From positions 1 through 63,063 of the forward strand of contig CADECY010000041.1 in NCBI GenBank assembly GCA_902825945.1: a stretch of DNA of 63,063 nucleotides, written 5' to 3'. The DNA comes from an uncultured Acidobacteriota bacterium (GTDB lineage: Bacteria; Acidobacteriota; Terriglobia; Bryobacterales; Bryobacteraceae). Numbering within the stretch: position 1 is the stretch's first letter; the number at the start of each line of letters is the position of its first letter. The notes below the pieces were generated by a model, which made no database searches, was not told the DNA's origin, and saw nothing but the letters and a program-made list of their open reading frames with translations. Below are positions 50,663 through 59,366 of the stretch, in pieces. The translations under genes were made by a program, and so were the position numbers.

Positions 50663-50970
50663 GTGAGATTCAAGACGGATGAAAATCTACCTTCTGAAGC
50701 GGCCCAAGTCTTGCGCGTTGCCGGATTCGAGGCAGAAGCCGGTTGGGATGAATCTTTGGCTACCCGCCGGATCAACACGCAGGCCTGATCGTGCTCCGGC
50801 TGAGGCGCCAGCACAAGCCAAGCGCGCTCGCTGTCATGCGGAGGTTGACGCTCGCGCTTGCGAGACGTAGTCCCGCTCGCGAGTTGTGGATCGTCGAGGA
50901 GGATCGTGTCCGGTTTCCCCCGGGCTTGGCTGGGGCGCGCCCGATCGCGATCACTTCCGAAGTTCCCTGA
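50663..50970 (+). pseudogene. DUF5615 (PIN-like toxin) gene with internal deletion
   Basis: A GTG at 50663 begins RFKTDENLPSEAAQVLRVAGF, the conserved N-terminus of DUF5615 proteins, the PIN-like toxin half of DUF433/DUF5615 modules. At about 50760 the frame jumps, and from 50761 the C-terminal part follows: YPPDQHAGLIVLRLRRQHKP, LALARRSPARELWIVEEDR, ending at the stop 50968-50970. Roughly 30 codons between the two halves are missing, including the region that normally carries LVTLDxDF and the acidic active-site residues. The protein cannot be functional. No DUF433 antitoxin is recognisable upstream, and the flanks carry 18-bp direct repeats. Confidence 0.8.
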
Positions 50971-51072
50971 CTTGGAGTACCGTTCCGGCCAGCGTTCCGC
51001 GAAATTCCTCCTTTCGGCATCCTTTGCACCCGTCAGGGATGCGTACATGATTGAGAGCTCGTTGCGGTCCTC

Positions 51073-51090
51073 GCGACATCGTACACTATC
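51073..51090 (+). repeat. 18-bp direct repeat, copy 2 (promoter region of FMN oxidase gene)
   Basis: Identical to 50452-50469. It includes TACACT at 51082-51087, 8 nt before the ATG at 51096, so this copy probably contains the -10 element of the downstream gene. Confidence 0.75.
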
Positions 51091-51095
51091 GAGTT

Positions 51096-52253
51096 ATGCG
51101 CGATCTCGACCGCCGCCGATTCCTCGCATGGCTCACCGCCTCGCCCTTGCTCGCGCAAGAAACACCGATCGCTTCACCCGCCGAAGCGATCAACGTGTTC
51201 GACTTCGAAGCCGCCGCGCGAAAGGTTCTGCCACCGGCGCACTTCGGCTACATGGCGACCGGCGTCGATGACGACGCGACGCTGCGCGCCAATCGCACGG
51301 GCTTCGACCACTTCTTTCTGCGTCCGAGAAGACTCATCGACATCCGCTCGGCGGACCTATCGACCGAGATCTTCGGCACCAAGTGGAGCATGCCTTTCGG
51401 ACTCGCGCCCATCGGCAATCAAAAGGCGTTCCATGCGCAAGGCGAGGTTCCAGTTGCGCGCGCGGCCAAGGCGAAAGGCGCGATGATTATGCTCTCGACC
51501 GCGACCAACACCGGCGTCGAGGAAGTGGCGAAAGAGCTCGGACAGCCGCCCTGGTATCAGCTTTATCCGACGTCGCGCTGGGAATACACGGAGAAACTGG
51601 TCCGCCGCGTGGAGGAAGCAGGCTGCCCGGTGATTGCGCTCACCGTCGATACGCAGGCCGGCCGGCACACCGAAACGTTCGAGCGGATGAAGAAGTTCGA
51701 CAAGCGCGACTGCGTTGCCTGTCACGGAACACGCTATGAGGACTTCTTCCGCCGCAAGCCCATGTACACGGGCTTCGACATCGAGGGGCTGCGCACGAGC
51801 AATCCGTCGCTCAATTGGGAGCACGTGCGCAAGCTGCGCCGTTTTACGAAGGTGAAACTGCTGATCAAGGGGATCGAGACCCGCGAGGACGCACAACTAT
51901 GCCGCGAGAACGGACTCGACGGGCTCGTCGTCTCGAACCACGGCGGCCGCGCCGAGGAGAGTGGGCGCGGGACGATCGAGTGCCTGCCCGAGGTGGTGGA
52001 AGGCGGGGGTCCGCTGCCCGTGTTCATCGATGGCGGATTCCGCCGCGGCACCGACATCTTCAAGGCGCTGGCATTGGGCGCGAAAGCGGTGTTCGTGGGA
52101 CGGCCCTACATCTGGGGCTCCGCCGCGTTCGGACAATCCGGAGTGGAACGCGTGATCGAGATCCTGCGCGGCGAGTTCGAGCTGGTGATGAAGCAGTGTG
52201 GCGTGACGTCGATCGCGCAGATCGGCCGCGGATCGGTGGGCGCGCGCGGCTAG
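51096..52253 (+). CDS. FMN-dependent alpha-hydroxy-acid oxidising protein with Tat-like leader and CXXCH
   Basis: A 385-residue member of the lactate/glycolate oxidase family. MRDLDRRRFLAWLTASPLLAQ is a twin-arginine-like leader. The flavin barrel shows MPFGLAPIGNQKAFHAQGE, MLSTATNTGVEEVA, PPWYQLYPTSRW, CPVIALTVDTQAGR, active-site Lys258 in KLLIKGIETREDA, His282 and Arg285 in VSNHGGRAEESGR, and IDGGFRRGTDIFKALALGA with GRPYIWG. It should oxidise an L-2-hydroxyacid. CVACH at 206-210 lies in the variable loop; whether it binds heme is unknown. Export and a CXXCH are unusual for the family. The stop overlaps that of the opposite CXXCH/HhH gene. Confidence 0.88.
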   Translation: MRDLDRRRFLAWLTASPLLAQETPIASPAEAINVFDFEAAARKVLPPAHFGYMATGVDDDATLRANRTGFDHFFLRPRRLIDIRSADLSTEIFGTKWSMPFGLAPIGNQKAFHAQGEVPVARAAKAKGAMIMLSTATNTGVEEVAKELGQPPWYQLYPTSRWEYTEKLVRRVEEAGCPVIALTVDTQAGRHTETFERMKKFDKRDCVACHGTRYEDFFRRKPMYTGFDIEGLRTSNPSLNWEHVRKLRRFTKVKLLIKGIETREDAQLCRENGLDGLVVSNHGGRAEESGRGTIECLPEVVEGGGPLPVFIDGGFRRGTDIFKALALGAKAVFVGRPYIWGSAAFGQSGVERVIEILRGEFELVMKQCGVTSIAQIGRGSVGARG

Positions 52254-52702
52254 AACACAATGACGTCTTTCTTGGCTTCGATCTTGGCCGCGTCGATCCC
52301 GGGCACCTTCTTGAGATCGTCGATCGTCTTGAAGTTGCCCTTTTCGTTGCGGTACCGGATCAACGCGGAGGCTTGTGAGCGGCGGAGTCCAAGCCGGCTT
52401 TCGAGTTCGACCGCGGGCGCGGTGTTCACGTTCACTGGAGGAACGGCTTCGGCCGGATAGTTCTTCGTCAGGTAGTCAATGACCACCGTCATCTCCTGAT
52501 CGGAGTGCTTCATTCCGAAGGCGACCATCTTGTTGAAGGTGGTCTGCCACCCATCCCGATCCTGCTTTTTCGAAACCGAGCGTGCGAGTTCGTGGCAATT
52601 CTTGCAGAGCTTTTCGACCTCTTCACGGCCGGGACCATCGGGGAGTTGAGCGAAAACGGGGCTCGCCAGGAGAGCGATCGGAAGGAGGAGCGCAAGTCTC
52701 AT
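52250..52702 (-). CDS. exported CXXCH protein with ComEA-type helix-hairpin-helix domain
   Basis: A 150-residue protein from ATG 52702: signal peptide MRLALLLPIALLASPVFAQ, a small cytochrome-like segment with CKNCH at 33-37, and a C-terminal helix-hairpin-helix region at about 89-150 (PVNVNTAPAVELESRLGLRR, FKTIDDLKKVPGIDAAKI). ComEA-type HhH domains bind DNA outside the cytoplasm. The joining to a heme-binding motif is unusual but seen in similar short proteins of soil bacteria. A single CXXCH and the lack of a clear distal Met make heme binding likely but unproven. Its stop codon shares bases with the stop of the FMN oxidase gene (CTAG). Confidence 0.8.
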   Translation of the reverse strand: MRLALLLPIALLASPVFAQLPDGPGREEVEKLCKNCHELARSVSKKQDRDGWQTTFNKMVAFGMKHSDQEMTVVIDYLTKNYPAEAVPPVNVNTAPAVELESRLGLRRSQASALIRYRNEKGNFKTIDDLKKVPGIDAAKIEAKKDVIVF

Positions 52703-52918
52703 GTTCTTCTTGATTGTACCCGCGCTCCGGGCGGTCTGCGCCACGCGCGCATCGAGCCTCGAGCGCTAGCCGTGTGCCTCGGTATCCGGTGGAATACCGG
52801 GATCATACCGAGCGAATCGACTCACCGAGCGGTCCGGCGCGACCGTGGGAGTTGAGCGAAACAACCGACTCCACCCCTCGTTGGCCGCACCGGAGCGCCC
52901 GAATGCCTGGCACCGGTT

Positions 52919-55900
52919 CTAGAACATGTAGTGCAGCGAGAACTGGACTTGCCGCGCCTGACGCACGCCGTTGATGCGGCCGTAGCTCGCGCTTCGCATG
53001 TTACGGTCCGACGACGAAAACTGCGTGTGGTTCCAGGCATTGAAATAGTCGGCCCGGAACTGAATCGCGTGATCCTCTTTCCACGGCATCGGGAATCGTT
53101 TGGCGGTGGCGAGATTCCAATTATTGATGCCGGGTTCGGTGATCACGCCGAGCGTCGAGTTGCCCCAGACGCCGAAGGCGGGATCGGTGAAGCAGCCGGT
53201 GTTGTACCAGCGGAAGCGATTATTGATGTTGTCGCCCGACATGGGATTGCAGGTCCGATTGGGCTGCGCGAGGCTCGACGCGCCCGAGAGTCCGGTGCCG
53301 GTGAGATCCTGATTGGTCACCGGTTCGGGCGAGCCCGTCGATGCCGTGTAGGTCCCGCTGAAGACCCATCCATTGACTGCGGCCCCGAGTGCACGGCTGC
53401 CGGTGAGCTTCGGAGTCTGATAGCTGAGCGCGCTGATGAACCAGAGCTTCGGGGTGATAGCCGATGGTCCGGACCAGATGTAGGGCGCGCGGAAGTTGAC
53501 ATTGCCGTGATCGGAAGTTCCGATGCGCGACGAGGCAAGGTTCTTTGCCCATGTCACGTTGCCTTGGAACGTCAAGCCGTGCCACTGATTATTCTTGATG
53601 CTCGCGGTTCCCGCGTTGTATTTGGCCCAGCCGATCGGCGCCCAGGTTCCGAGAATTCCCCACTGCGGATAGGGGCGCCGCTGTTGCAGCGGCACGCTGG
53701 CGAGCGGGCCCTGGGGAAGGTCCGCCGCATTGACGTCGATGAACTGGAACTGGTGGATCGTGTGCGATCCGACATAGTCGAGTTCGCCCACCCACGATGA
53801 TCCGATGCGGCGCTGAATACTCGCGGACCATTGATAAACCGCCGGGATCGGATAATACGGCATCGCGAATCGGAAGCTCGACGGCGGATTCGCGTTCGGC
53901 CGAGGTGCGCTTCCGAGAAGTCCGCCTGGATACTCGTTGCTCACCAGCCGTTGCGGCAGCGCGAGCGAGGTGTCGTTCACGACTTCGTATCGCAGGCTGA
54001 ACGGCGCGGCTCCGGACTGAATATCGTTGAACTGGTTCATATTGATATTGCCGTCGTAATAGATACCCGCGCCCGCGCGAATGACGGTGGCGGGCGTGAG
54101 CGCGTAGGTGATCCCGATCCTCGGCGCGAAGTTCTTCGTTCCGATGCGATACGCCTGGCGCGGAACGCCCGGTGTCAGCGGCGCGCAGCCGCCGAAGCAC
54201 TTCTCACGGGAGAGGAAATCGTTCGGGTTCTGGAGCGCGAATTGCGGCTCGCCCTTGTTGAAATCGAACGAGAGAGTCGCGTTGCGGGGAACCGTCCACG
54301 GGCTCCAGTATTCGTATCGCAGGCCGATGTTCATCGTCAGGCGATTCGTGATGCGCCAGGAGTCTTGCGCGTAGAAGCCCATGTAGGTTTGATGGCCCAC
54401 ATAGGGAATCTGGCGAATGATCAGCAAGGTGCTCGAGTAGGCGCCAAGCAGGTAGTCCGCCATTTCGAACCCGCCGCTAGGCGCACCCGCCGCGGCGCGC
54501 GCCTGTTCGCATCGCGCATTGCCGGGGGGACAAGCCTGCGTGAAGAAGCGGCTGAAAGAGAACGAACCCTTGTCGCCTGACGGATTGTAGTAGATGAATC
54601 GCTTGTTGACGCCGTCGAATCCGAACTTGAAGCTGTGGCGTCCGCGCACCCATCCGAAGTCGTCCTTGATTTGGATGTTGTTCGAGTAGGCGTTGAAGAT
54701 GTAGTTGGTGGCGCTGCCGAGATTGAATCCGGCCACTGACCAGTTGGTGCCGCCGGTGTAGCTCGACGTGTTCGGAAGTCCGATCTCGGCGGGCGCGTCG
54801 GGAAGCGTCAGCGGACGCGTGTAGGCCCAGTTCGGGCGCGAGTACGAGATCCCGAAGTCGTTGACCTTCGATGCGCTCAGAACCTGCGTCCAGTGGATGA
54901 CGGCGTTCGTCGAAGCCGACGGATTGCCCGTGCCTTCGAGCGGCTGGAGTCCACCAGCGAGCGAATCCTGCTTGGTGTAGGTGAAGCGGCCGAAGATGGT
55001 GGAGTTCGAACTGCGCAGCCAATCGGAACGGCCCGTCACCTGATCCTGGAAGAGCGTCGTCCGGATCGCGTCGGTGTATTGGTCCACTCCGTTGACGACG
55101 ACATTCGGCTGCCGCACGTACTTCTCGAGATACTTCGTGGTGACCGGATCCATGCAACTCGCACGTGGGCCGCACGCCGTCGCGGGAATGCGATTGCCGG
55201 GAAACGGACGGCGGAGGCCGGTGGATGGATCGGCATCGTACGGGTTGTAGATGACCGGCGTCGCAAGGAGTGTGCCACCCGGGCCAGGCGGGCGAAACCC
55301 GGAAAAATCACCGCGGCGGATGTTCGCATCCGGCACCGTGGCGAACGCCTGCGAGCGTTGCACCACGCGGAAGCCTTCGTAGTTGCCGAAGAACATCAGC
55401 TTGTTCTTCTTGATCGGCCCGCCCACCGCTCCGCCGAACTGATTCTGCGTGTAGGGTTGCAGGCGGCGTCCGGCTTCGTTGTTGAGGTAGGAATTCGCGT
55501 CGAGGTGATTGTTACGGAAGAACTCGAACGCCTCGCCGTGGAAGGTGTTCGAGCCGCCCTTGGTGATCACGTTCACCGCGGCGACGCCGTTTCCGAACTC
55601 GGCGCTCATGTTCGCGGCTTCCACGCGGACTTCCTGAACGCTGGCGCGCGACTGCAACTGTGTCGCCTGGCCGTAGACCGGAATCTGAACGTTGGACCCA
55701 TCGATCGAGATGTTGGAGCCGGAGTCGCGGTTGCCGGAGATGAACGCTCCCGATGCCTGGAAGGTTCCACCCGCGTTGACGAAGTTCAGCGATTGCGCGG
55801 CAAAGGAGACACCGCTGCCGATGTTCTGCGGAACCACGCCGGGCGTCATTTGCAGCAGGTCGAAGAAGTTGCCGCGCCCAAGCGGGATGTTCTGCACCAG

Positions 55901-56308
55901 TTCCTGGGTGATGCTGCCGGTGACCTCGGCGGAGGCCGTGTTGATGAGTTCAGCGCCGGCGGCGGAGACGGTGACTTGCTCGGCGGTGGATCCGAGTTCG
56001 AGCCGGATATCGACGTGCGCATGCTGCGCGGTTTCGACTACGCGGTCCGTAATGGTGCTGGTCTTGAATCCCTTCGCCGAAGCCGAGATCGTGTACTTTC
56101 CGGCAGGCAAAGATTGGAACGAGTAGACACCTTCGGCGTTGGTCGTGGTTTCACGAACGGCGCCGGTGTTCTGATTCGTGAGCTTGACCTGAGTTCCGGG
56201 AAATACCGCGCCAGCCGGGTCGGCGACGGTTCCTGTGATCGCGGTGGTGGTTTCCACCTGCGCAAGCCCGGAAGCAGCGAGCAAGAGTGCGGCAAGAATA
56301 CGATTCAT
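52919..56308 (-). CDS. TonB-dependent receptor with carboxypeptidase-regulatory domain (Oar-like)
   Basis: A 1129-residue receptor with GGGAGG 9 nt before the ATG and signal peptide MNRILAALLLAASGLAQ. The regulatory domain is at 20-115 (TAITGTVADPAGAVFPGTQV, GVYSFQSLPAGKYTISASA). The plug carries IPLGRGNFFDLLQMTPGV in place of the usual PLNGRN motif, and VNVITKGGSNTFHGEAFEF. The barrel ends RQVQFSLHYMF. It lies 57 bp downstream of two overlapping sulfatase genes on the same strand, so it may import the desulfated products or the sulfated substrate of those enzymes. That link rests on position only. Confidence 0.92.
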   Translation of the reverse strand: MNRILAALLLAASGLAQVETTTAITGTVADPAGAVFPGTQVKLTNQNTGAVRETTTNAEGVYSFQSLPAGKYTISASAKGFKTSTITDRVVETAQHAHVDIRLELGSTAEQVTVSAAGAELINTASAEVTGSITQELVQNIPLGRGNFFDLLQMTPGVVPQNIGSGVSFAAQSLNFVNAGGTFQASGAFISGNRDSGSNISIDGSNVQIPVYGQATQLQSRASVQEVRVEAANMSAEFGNGVAAVNVITKGGSNTFHGEAFEFFRNNHLDANSYLNNEAGRRLQPYTQNQFGGAVGGPIKKNKLMFFGNYEGFRVVQRSQAFATVPDANIRRGDFSGFRPPGPGGTLLATPVIYNPYDADPSTGLRRPFPGNRIPATACGPRASCMDPVTTKYLEKYVRQPNVVVNGVDQYTDAIRTTLFQDQVTGRSDWLRSSNSTIFGRFTYTKQDSLAGGLQPLEGTGNPSASTNAVIHWTQVLSASKVNDFGISYSRPNWAYTRPLTLPDAPAEIGLPNTSSYTGGTNWSVAGFNLGSATNYIFNAYSNNIQIKDDFGWVRGRHSFKFGFDGVNKRFIYYNPSGDKGSFSFSRFFTQACPPGNARCEQARAAAGAPSGGFEMADYLLGAYSSTLLIIRQIPYVGHQTYMGFYAQDSWRITNRLTMNIGLRYEYWSPWTVPRNATLSFDFNKGEPQFALQNPNDFLSREKCFGGCAPLTPGVPRQAYRIGTKNFAPRIGITYALTPATVIRAGAGIYYDGNINMNQFNDIQSGAAPFSLRYEVVNDTSLALPQRLVSNEYPGGLLGSAPRPNANPPSSFRFAMPYYPIPAVYQWSASIQRRIGSSWVGELDYVGSHTIHQFQFIDVNAADLPQGPLASVPLQQRRPYPQWGILGTWAPIGWAKYNAGTASIKNNQWHGLTFQGNVTWAKNLASSRIGTSDHGNVNFRAPYIWSGPSAITPKLWFISALSYQTPKLTGSRALGAAVNGWVFSGTYTASTGSPEPVTNQDLTGTGLSGASSLAQPNRTCNPMSGDNINNRFRWYNTGCFTDPAFGVWGNSTLGVITEPGINNWNLATAKRFPMPWKEDHAIQFRADYFNAWNHTQFSSSDRNMRSASYGRINGVRQARQVQFSLHYMF

Positions 56309-56365
56309 TGGCGAGCCTCCCTGTTCAGGCGGCCATCATACTACGCCAGGCAGATCACGCGCGTG

Positions 56366-57694
56366 CTACTCGATGAACTTCATGTTGCCTACGTGGGCGC
56401 GGGGCGGACGATGCGCGGCCTGCATCATCGCGGAGAGCTTCGCGGCACGGTCCGGTTGTGCGTTCGCGACGTTCGATTTCTCGCCGGGATCGGAACGCAG
56501 GTCGTAGAGTTCAGGCTCCTTGTCCGGTGCCTGGCGAACCATTTTCCAATCACCGAATCGGATCGCCTGGCCCATGCGGTCGAGCCGCAGCGCGTCACGG
56601 CCGTTCCAGGCGTGGCGCTCCCAATAGAGCGTCCGCTCGCGCGAAAGGCGCTTTCCGCGCAGTTCCGGAACGATCGAGATGCCGTCCACGTCCGGAGTCT
56701 TTGCTCGCGCAATCTCAGCGAACGTGGGCAGCATGTCGGCGAAGTAGCAGGGAAGATCGCTGACCGATCCCGCCTTCACTTGGCCGGGCCAGCGGACCAT
56801 CAGCGGCACGCGAATCCCGCCTTCGTACAATTGCCCCTTCTCACCGCGCGAATTGCCCGTGCTTCCGAAGAATTCGACCTTTCGCTCGCCACCACCCACG
56901 CCTCCGTTATCACTCGTGAAGATCACGATCGTATCCTGGGCGAGCTTCTTCTCTTCGAGGAGCGCGAGCAGCCGCCCCGTGTAAGAATCGCCTCTCGATA
57001 TCATCGCGGCGTACTTGCGATCGGTCTCGGGCCACGGCTCGTTTACGTACGGGCCGAGGTCCGGCACTTCGAATCGCGCATGGGGCACGGTGTAGGTCGC
57101 GTAGAGGAAGAACGGCTTCGCGGCTGATTGGCGTTTCAGAAAGTCGAACGAGCGTTCGGCGATCACGTCAGCCGAGTACTTCGTTCCACCCATCGGGAAC
57201 TTGCGATCGTTGTCCCACAGGAAGTGCGGATAGTAGGAGTGCGCGTGCACCTGATGCAGATAGCCGAAGAATTCGTCGAACCCCTGCCGGTAGGGCACGC
57301 CCGGTGTTCCGTGATCGCCGAGCCCCCACTTTCCGAATCCGCCCGTCGCGTATCCGGCGGACTTCAGGACCTCGGCGAGCGTCACATCGTTCTGTTCGAT
57401 CGACACCGTGCCGGCGTTGGCGCGAACCGGCGTGTGGCCCATGTGGAGTCCGGTCATCAGGACACTGCGCGATGGCGCACAGACGCTTCCGCCCGCGTAG
57501 GCATCGGTGAAGCGCATCCCTTCCGCTGCGATCCGATCGATGTTCGGCGTGCGGATCCTGCGTTGGCCGTAACAGCCGAGGTCGCCATAGCCGAGATCGT
57601 CGAGCATGATGAAGACGATGTTCGGTTGCCTGGCCGCGCCGCGCGCCAATGCGCCACTGGCGGCCATCGACAGCAGATCACGCCGCGTCATCAT
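56366..57694 (-). CDS. sulfatase (arylsulfatase A-like), exported
   Basis: A 442-residue formylglycine sulfatase. The leader MMTRRDLLSMAASGALARGAA is twin-arginine-like. NIVFIMLDDLGYGDLGCYG gives the metal Asp pair, and Cys72 in GGSVCAPSRSVLMTG is the residue converted to formylglycine (CxPSR type). GFGKWGLGDHG, VIFTSDNGGVGGG and YEGGIRVPLMVRWPG are family motifs, and ELYDLRSDPGEKSNVA is the standard C-terminal signature. It hydrolyses sulfate esters in the periplasm. The start at 57694 overlaps the upstream sulfatase stop by 4 bp; an ATG three bases later is equally possible. No maturase gene is in the window. Confidence 0.93.
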   Translation of the reverse strand: MMTRRDLLSMAASGALARGAARQPNIVFIMLDDLGYGDLGCYGQRRIRTPNIDRIAAEGMRFTDAYAGGSVCAPSRSVLMTGLHMGHTPVRANAGTVSIEQNDVTLAEVLKSAGYATGGFGKWGLGDHGTPGVPYRQGFDEFFGYLHQVHAHSYYPHFLWDNDRKFPMGGTKYSADVIAERSFDFLKRQSAAKPFFLYATYTVPHARFEVPDLGPYVNEPWPETDRKYAAMISRGDSYTGRLLALLEEKKLAQDTIVIFTSDNGGVGGGERKVEFFGSTGNSRGEKGQLYEGGIRVPLMVRWPGQVKAGSVSDLPCYFADMLPTFAEIARAKTPDVDGISIVPELRGKRLSRERTLYWERHAWNGRDALRLDRMGQAIRFGDWKMVRQAPDKEPELYDLRSDPGEKSNVANAQPDRAAKLSAMMQAAHRPPRAHVGNMKFIE

Positions 57695-59127
57695 GCCATC
57701 GGCCTGCTGTAGCCTTGCGACTTGTACTTCTCGAGCAGCGCGCTCAACTCGCGGACCTTCGCTGTCTCCTTCAGGTAGAGGTTCTCGGTCTCGGCCGGAT
57801 CCTTCGCGAGATTGTACAGCTCGCCCGCGGGTTCGCCCGGTTTGGGTTCGATTTTCTTCGGATCGGAGAAGCCCCACGATCCGCGGCCGGCGACGAGCTT
57901 CCAGTTGCCCTGCCGGATCGCGAACAGGCCCATCGACGAATGGTGGATCGTCGCCTCACGGATCGGCTTGGCGAGTTTCTTGCCCATGTAGGCGGGAAGC
58001 AGATTGAAGCTGTCCTCGCCTGCGTCCTTCGGAAGCTCGTATCCGGTGACGCCCGCCGCCGTGGCCATGAAGTCGGTGAGGCAGCCGGTTTCATTGCTCA
58101 CGGTTCCCGGCTTCACCTTGCCGGGCCAGCGTGCCAGGAACGGAATGCGATGTCCGGCGTCGTGAATGTCGGCCTTCATGCCGCGCCAGTTCGCGTTGGC
58201 ACGATGCGGAAACTTGGCCTTGTCATCGGGAGTCCAGTGGGCGCCATTGTCTGACGTGAATACGAGTAGCGTGTTCTTCGCCGTGCCTGTCTCGTCGAGC
58301 GTGCGCATCACTTGTCCCAGCAGATCGTCGACCTGCATCACGAAATCGCCATAGATCCCCGCACCGGATTTGCCTTGCCACTGCTTCAGCGGCAGCCATG
58401 GCGTGTGCGGACCGGTGAGCGGAAAGTAGAGGAAGAACGGCTTCGTCTTGTTCGCGGCACGATCCTTGATGAACGAGATCGCCTTGCCGGTGAGTGTGGG
58501 CAAGCATTGTTCGAAGTCGAAACTCGGGGCCATGCCGCCGCCACGCCAGAAGACACCGCGCGGCTCGTTGCGGCCGGGCGTGCTCGATGTGGGCGGCTCG
58601 ACGGCGCGATTGTTCTCGACGTAGACATATGGCTCGAAGTCGAGCGACGCGGGGATTCCGAAGAAGTAGTCGAAGCCGTGATCGTTGGGACACGGCGAGA
58701 GCGGCTTCGTGTAGTCCGCCTTCGGCCGATCGCCGAGTCCGAGGTGCCACTTGCCAACCGCGCCGGTCGCGTAGCCTTGCGACTTCAGCATCGACGCGAC
58801 GGTGAGGCGGCCGTTTTCGATCAGGTTCGGCGAATCGCCCACCAGCACACCTTGCTTCAGTTTCGACCGCCAACAGTATCGGCCCGTGAGGATGCCGTAG
58901 CGCGTCGGCGTGCAGACCGACGAGGGCGAGTGCATGTCGGTAAAGCGGACACCTTGCGCGGCAAGCTTGTCCGCATTTGGAGTCGCGATGCGCGAGTCCT
59001 TGTTGTAGCACTGGAGATCGCCCCAGCCGAGATCGTCGGCGAGGATGTAGACGATGTTCGGGCGCTCGGGCGCGGCGGCGAGCGGGGCGGCGGCCATGGC
59101 GCCCAGCAGTTCACGGCGGGTCAACAT
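57691..59127 (-). CDS. sulfatase (arylsulfatase A-like), exported
   Basis: A 478-residue sulfatase with leader MLTRRELLGAMAAAPLAAAP (twin arginines 4-5). NIVYILADDLGWGDLQCYN holds the metal aspartates, Cys72 in SSVCTPTRYGILTGRY is the formylglycine precursor, and AVGKWHLGLGDRPK, LVFTSDNGAHW, DAGHRIPFLARWPG and ELYNLAKDPAETENLY complete the pattern. It is distinct from its downstream partner (different insertions around 150-200), so the pair probably acts on different sulfate positions. A TAGACT hexamer (minus strand, 59137-59142) lies 9 nt before the ATG. This is the first gene of the sulfatase-sulfatase-receptor run. Confidence 0.93.
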   Translation of the reverse strand: MLTRRELLGAMAAAPLAAAPERPNIVYILADDLGWGDLQCYNKDSRIATPNADKLAAQGVRFTDMHSPSSVCTPTRYGILTGRYCWRSKLKQGVLVGDSPNLIENGRLTVASMLKSQGYATGAVGKWHLGLGDRPKADYTKPLSPCPNDHGFDYFFGIPASLDFEPYVYVENNRAVEPPTSSTPGRNEPRGVFWRGGGMAPSFDFEQCLPTLTGKAISFIKDRAANKTKPFFLYFPLTGPHTPWLPLKQWQGKSGAGIYGDFVMQVDDLLGQVMRTLDETGTAKNTLLVFTSDNGAHWTPDDKAKFPHRANANWRGMKADIHDAGHRIPFLARWPGKVKPGTVSNETGCLTDFMATAAGVTGYELPKDAGEDSFNLLPAYMGKKLAKPIREATIHHSSMGLFAIRQGNWKLVAGRGSWGFSDPKKIEPKPGEPAGELYNLAKDPAETENLYLKETAKVRELSALLEKYKSQGYSRPMA

Positions 59128-59366
59128 AGAATGTCGAGTCTAGCAGTCTGGAGTGATGGAATCGGGACCGTGCGGGATGAGAGCGGCCGCATGCGGCTCT
59201 TTTGCCGGTCCTACTCTTCGGCTTGCAAACGAGGAGGCTTTGTACGTCCCGAGAGGCGTGCCGCCGGGATGACTCGTAGCGCCGAGGAGATCGCGGCGCG
59301 TAAGGAGGAACGTCGAGTCTGGCAGCCGAAGGCAGGCCCCGGCAGCCTTGGTACAGTAGAACCGCC

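Noticed and set aside
52760..52800. CGGTAT...ATACCG hairpin as terminator of the TonB receptor or CXXCH/HhH gene
   Set aside because: It lies upstream of the starts rather than after the stop of the nearby minus-strand genes and lacks a T-run.
54893..57127. 744-codon plus-strand open frame opposite a receptor and a sulfatase
   Set aside because: Spans two real genes and their gap on the other strand with no recognisable motif.
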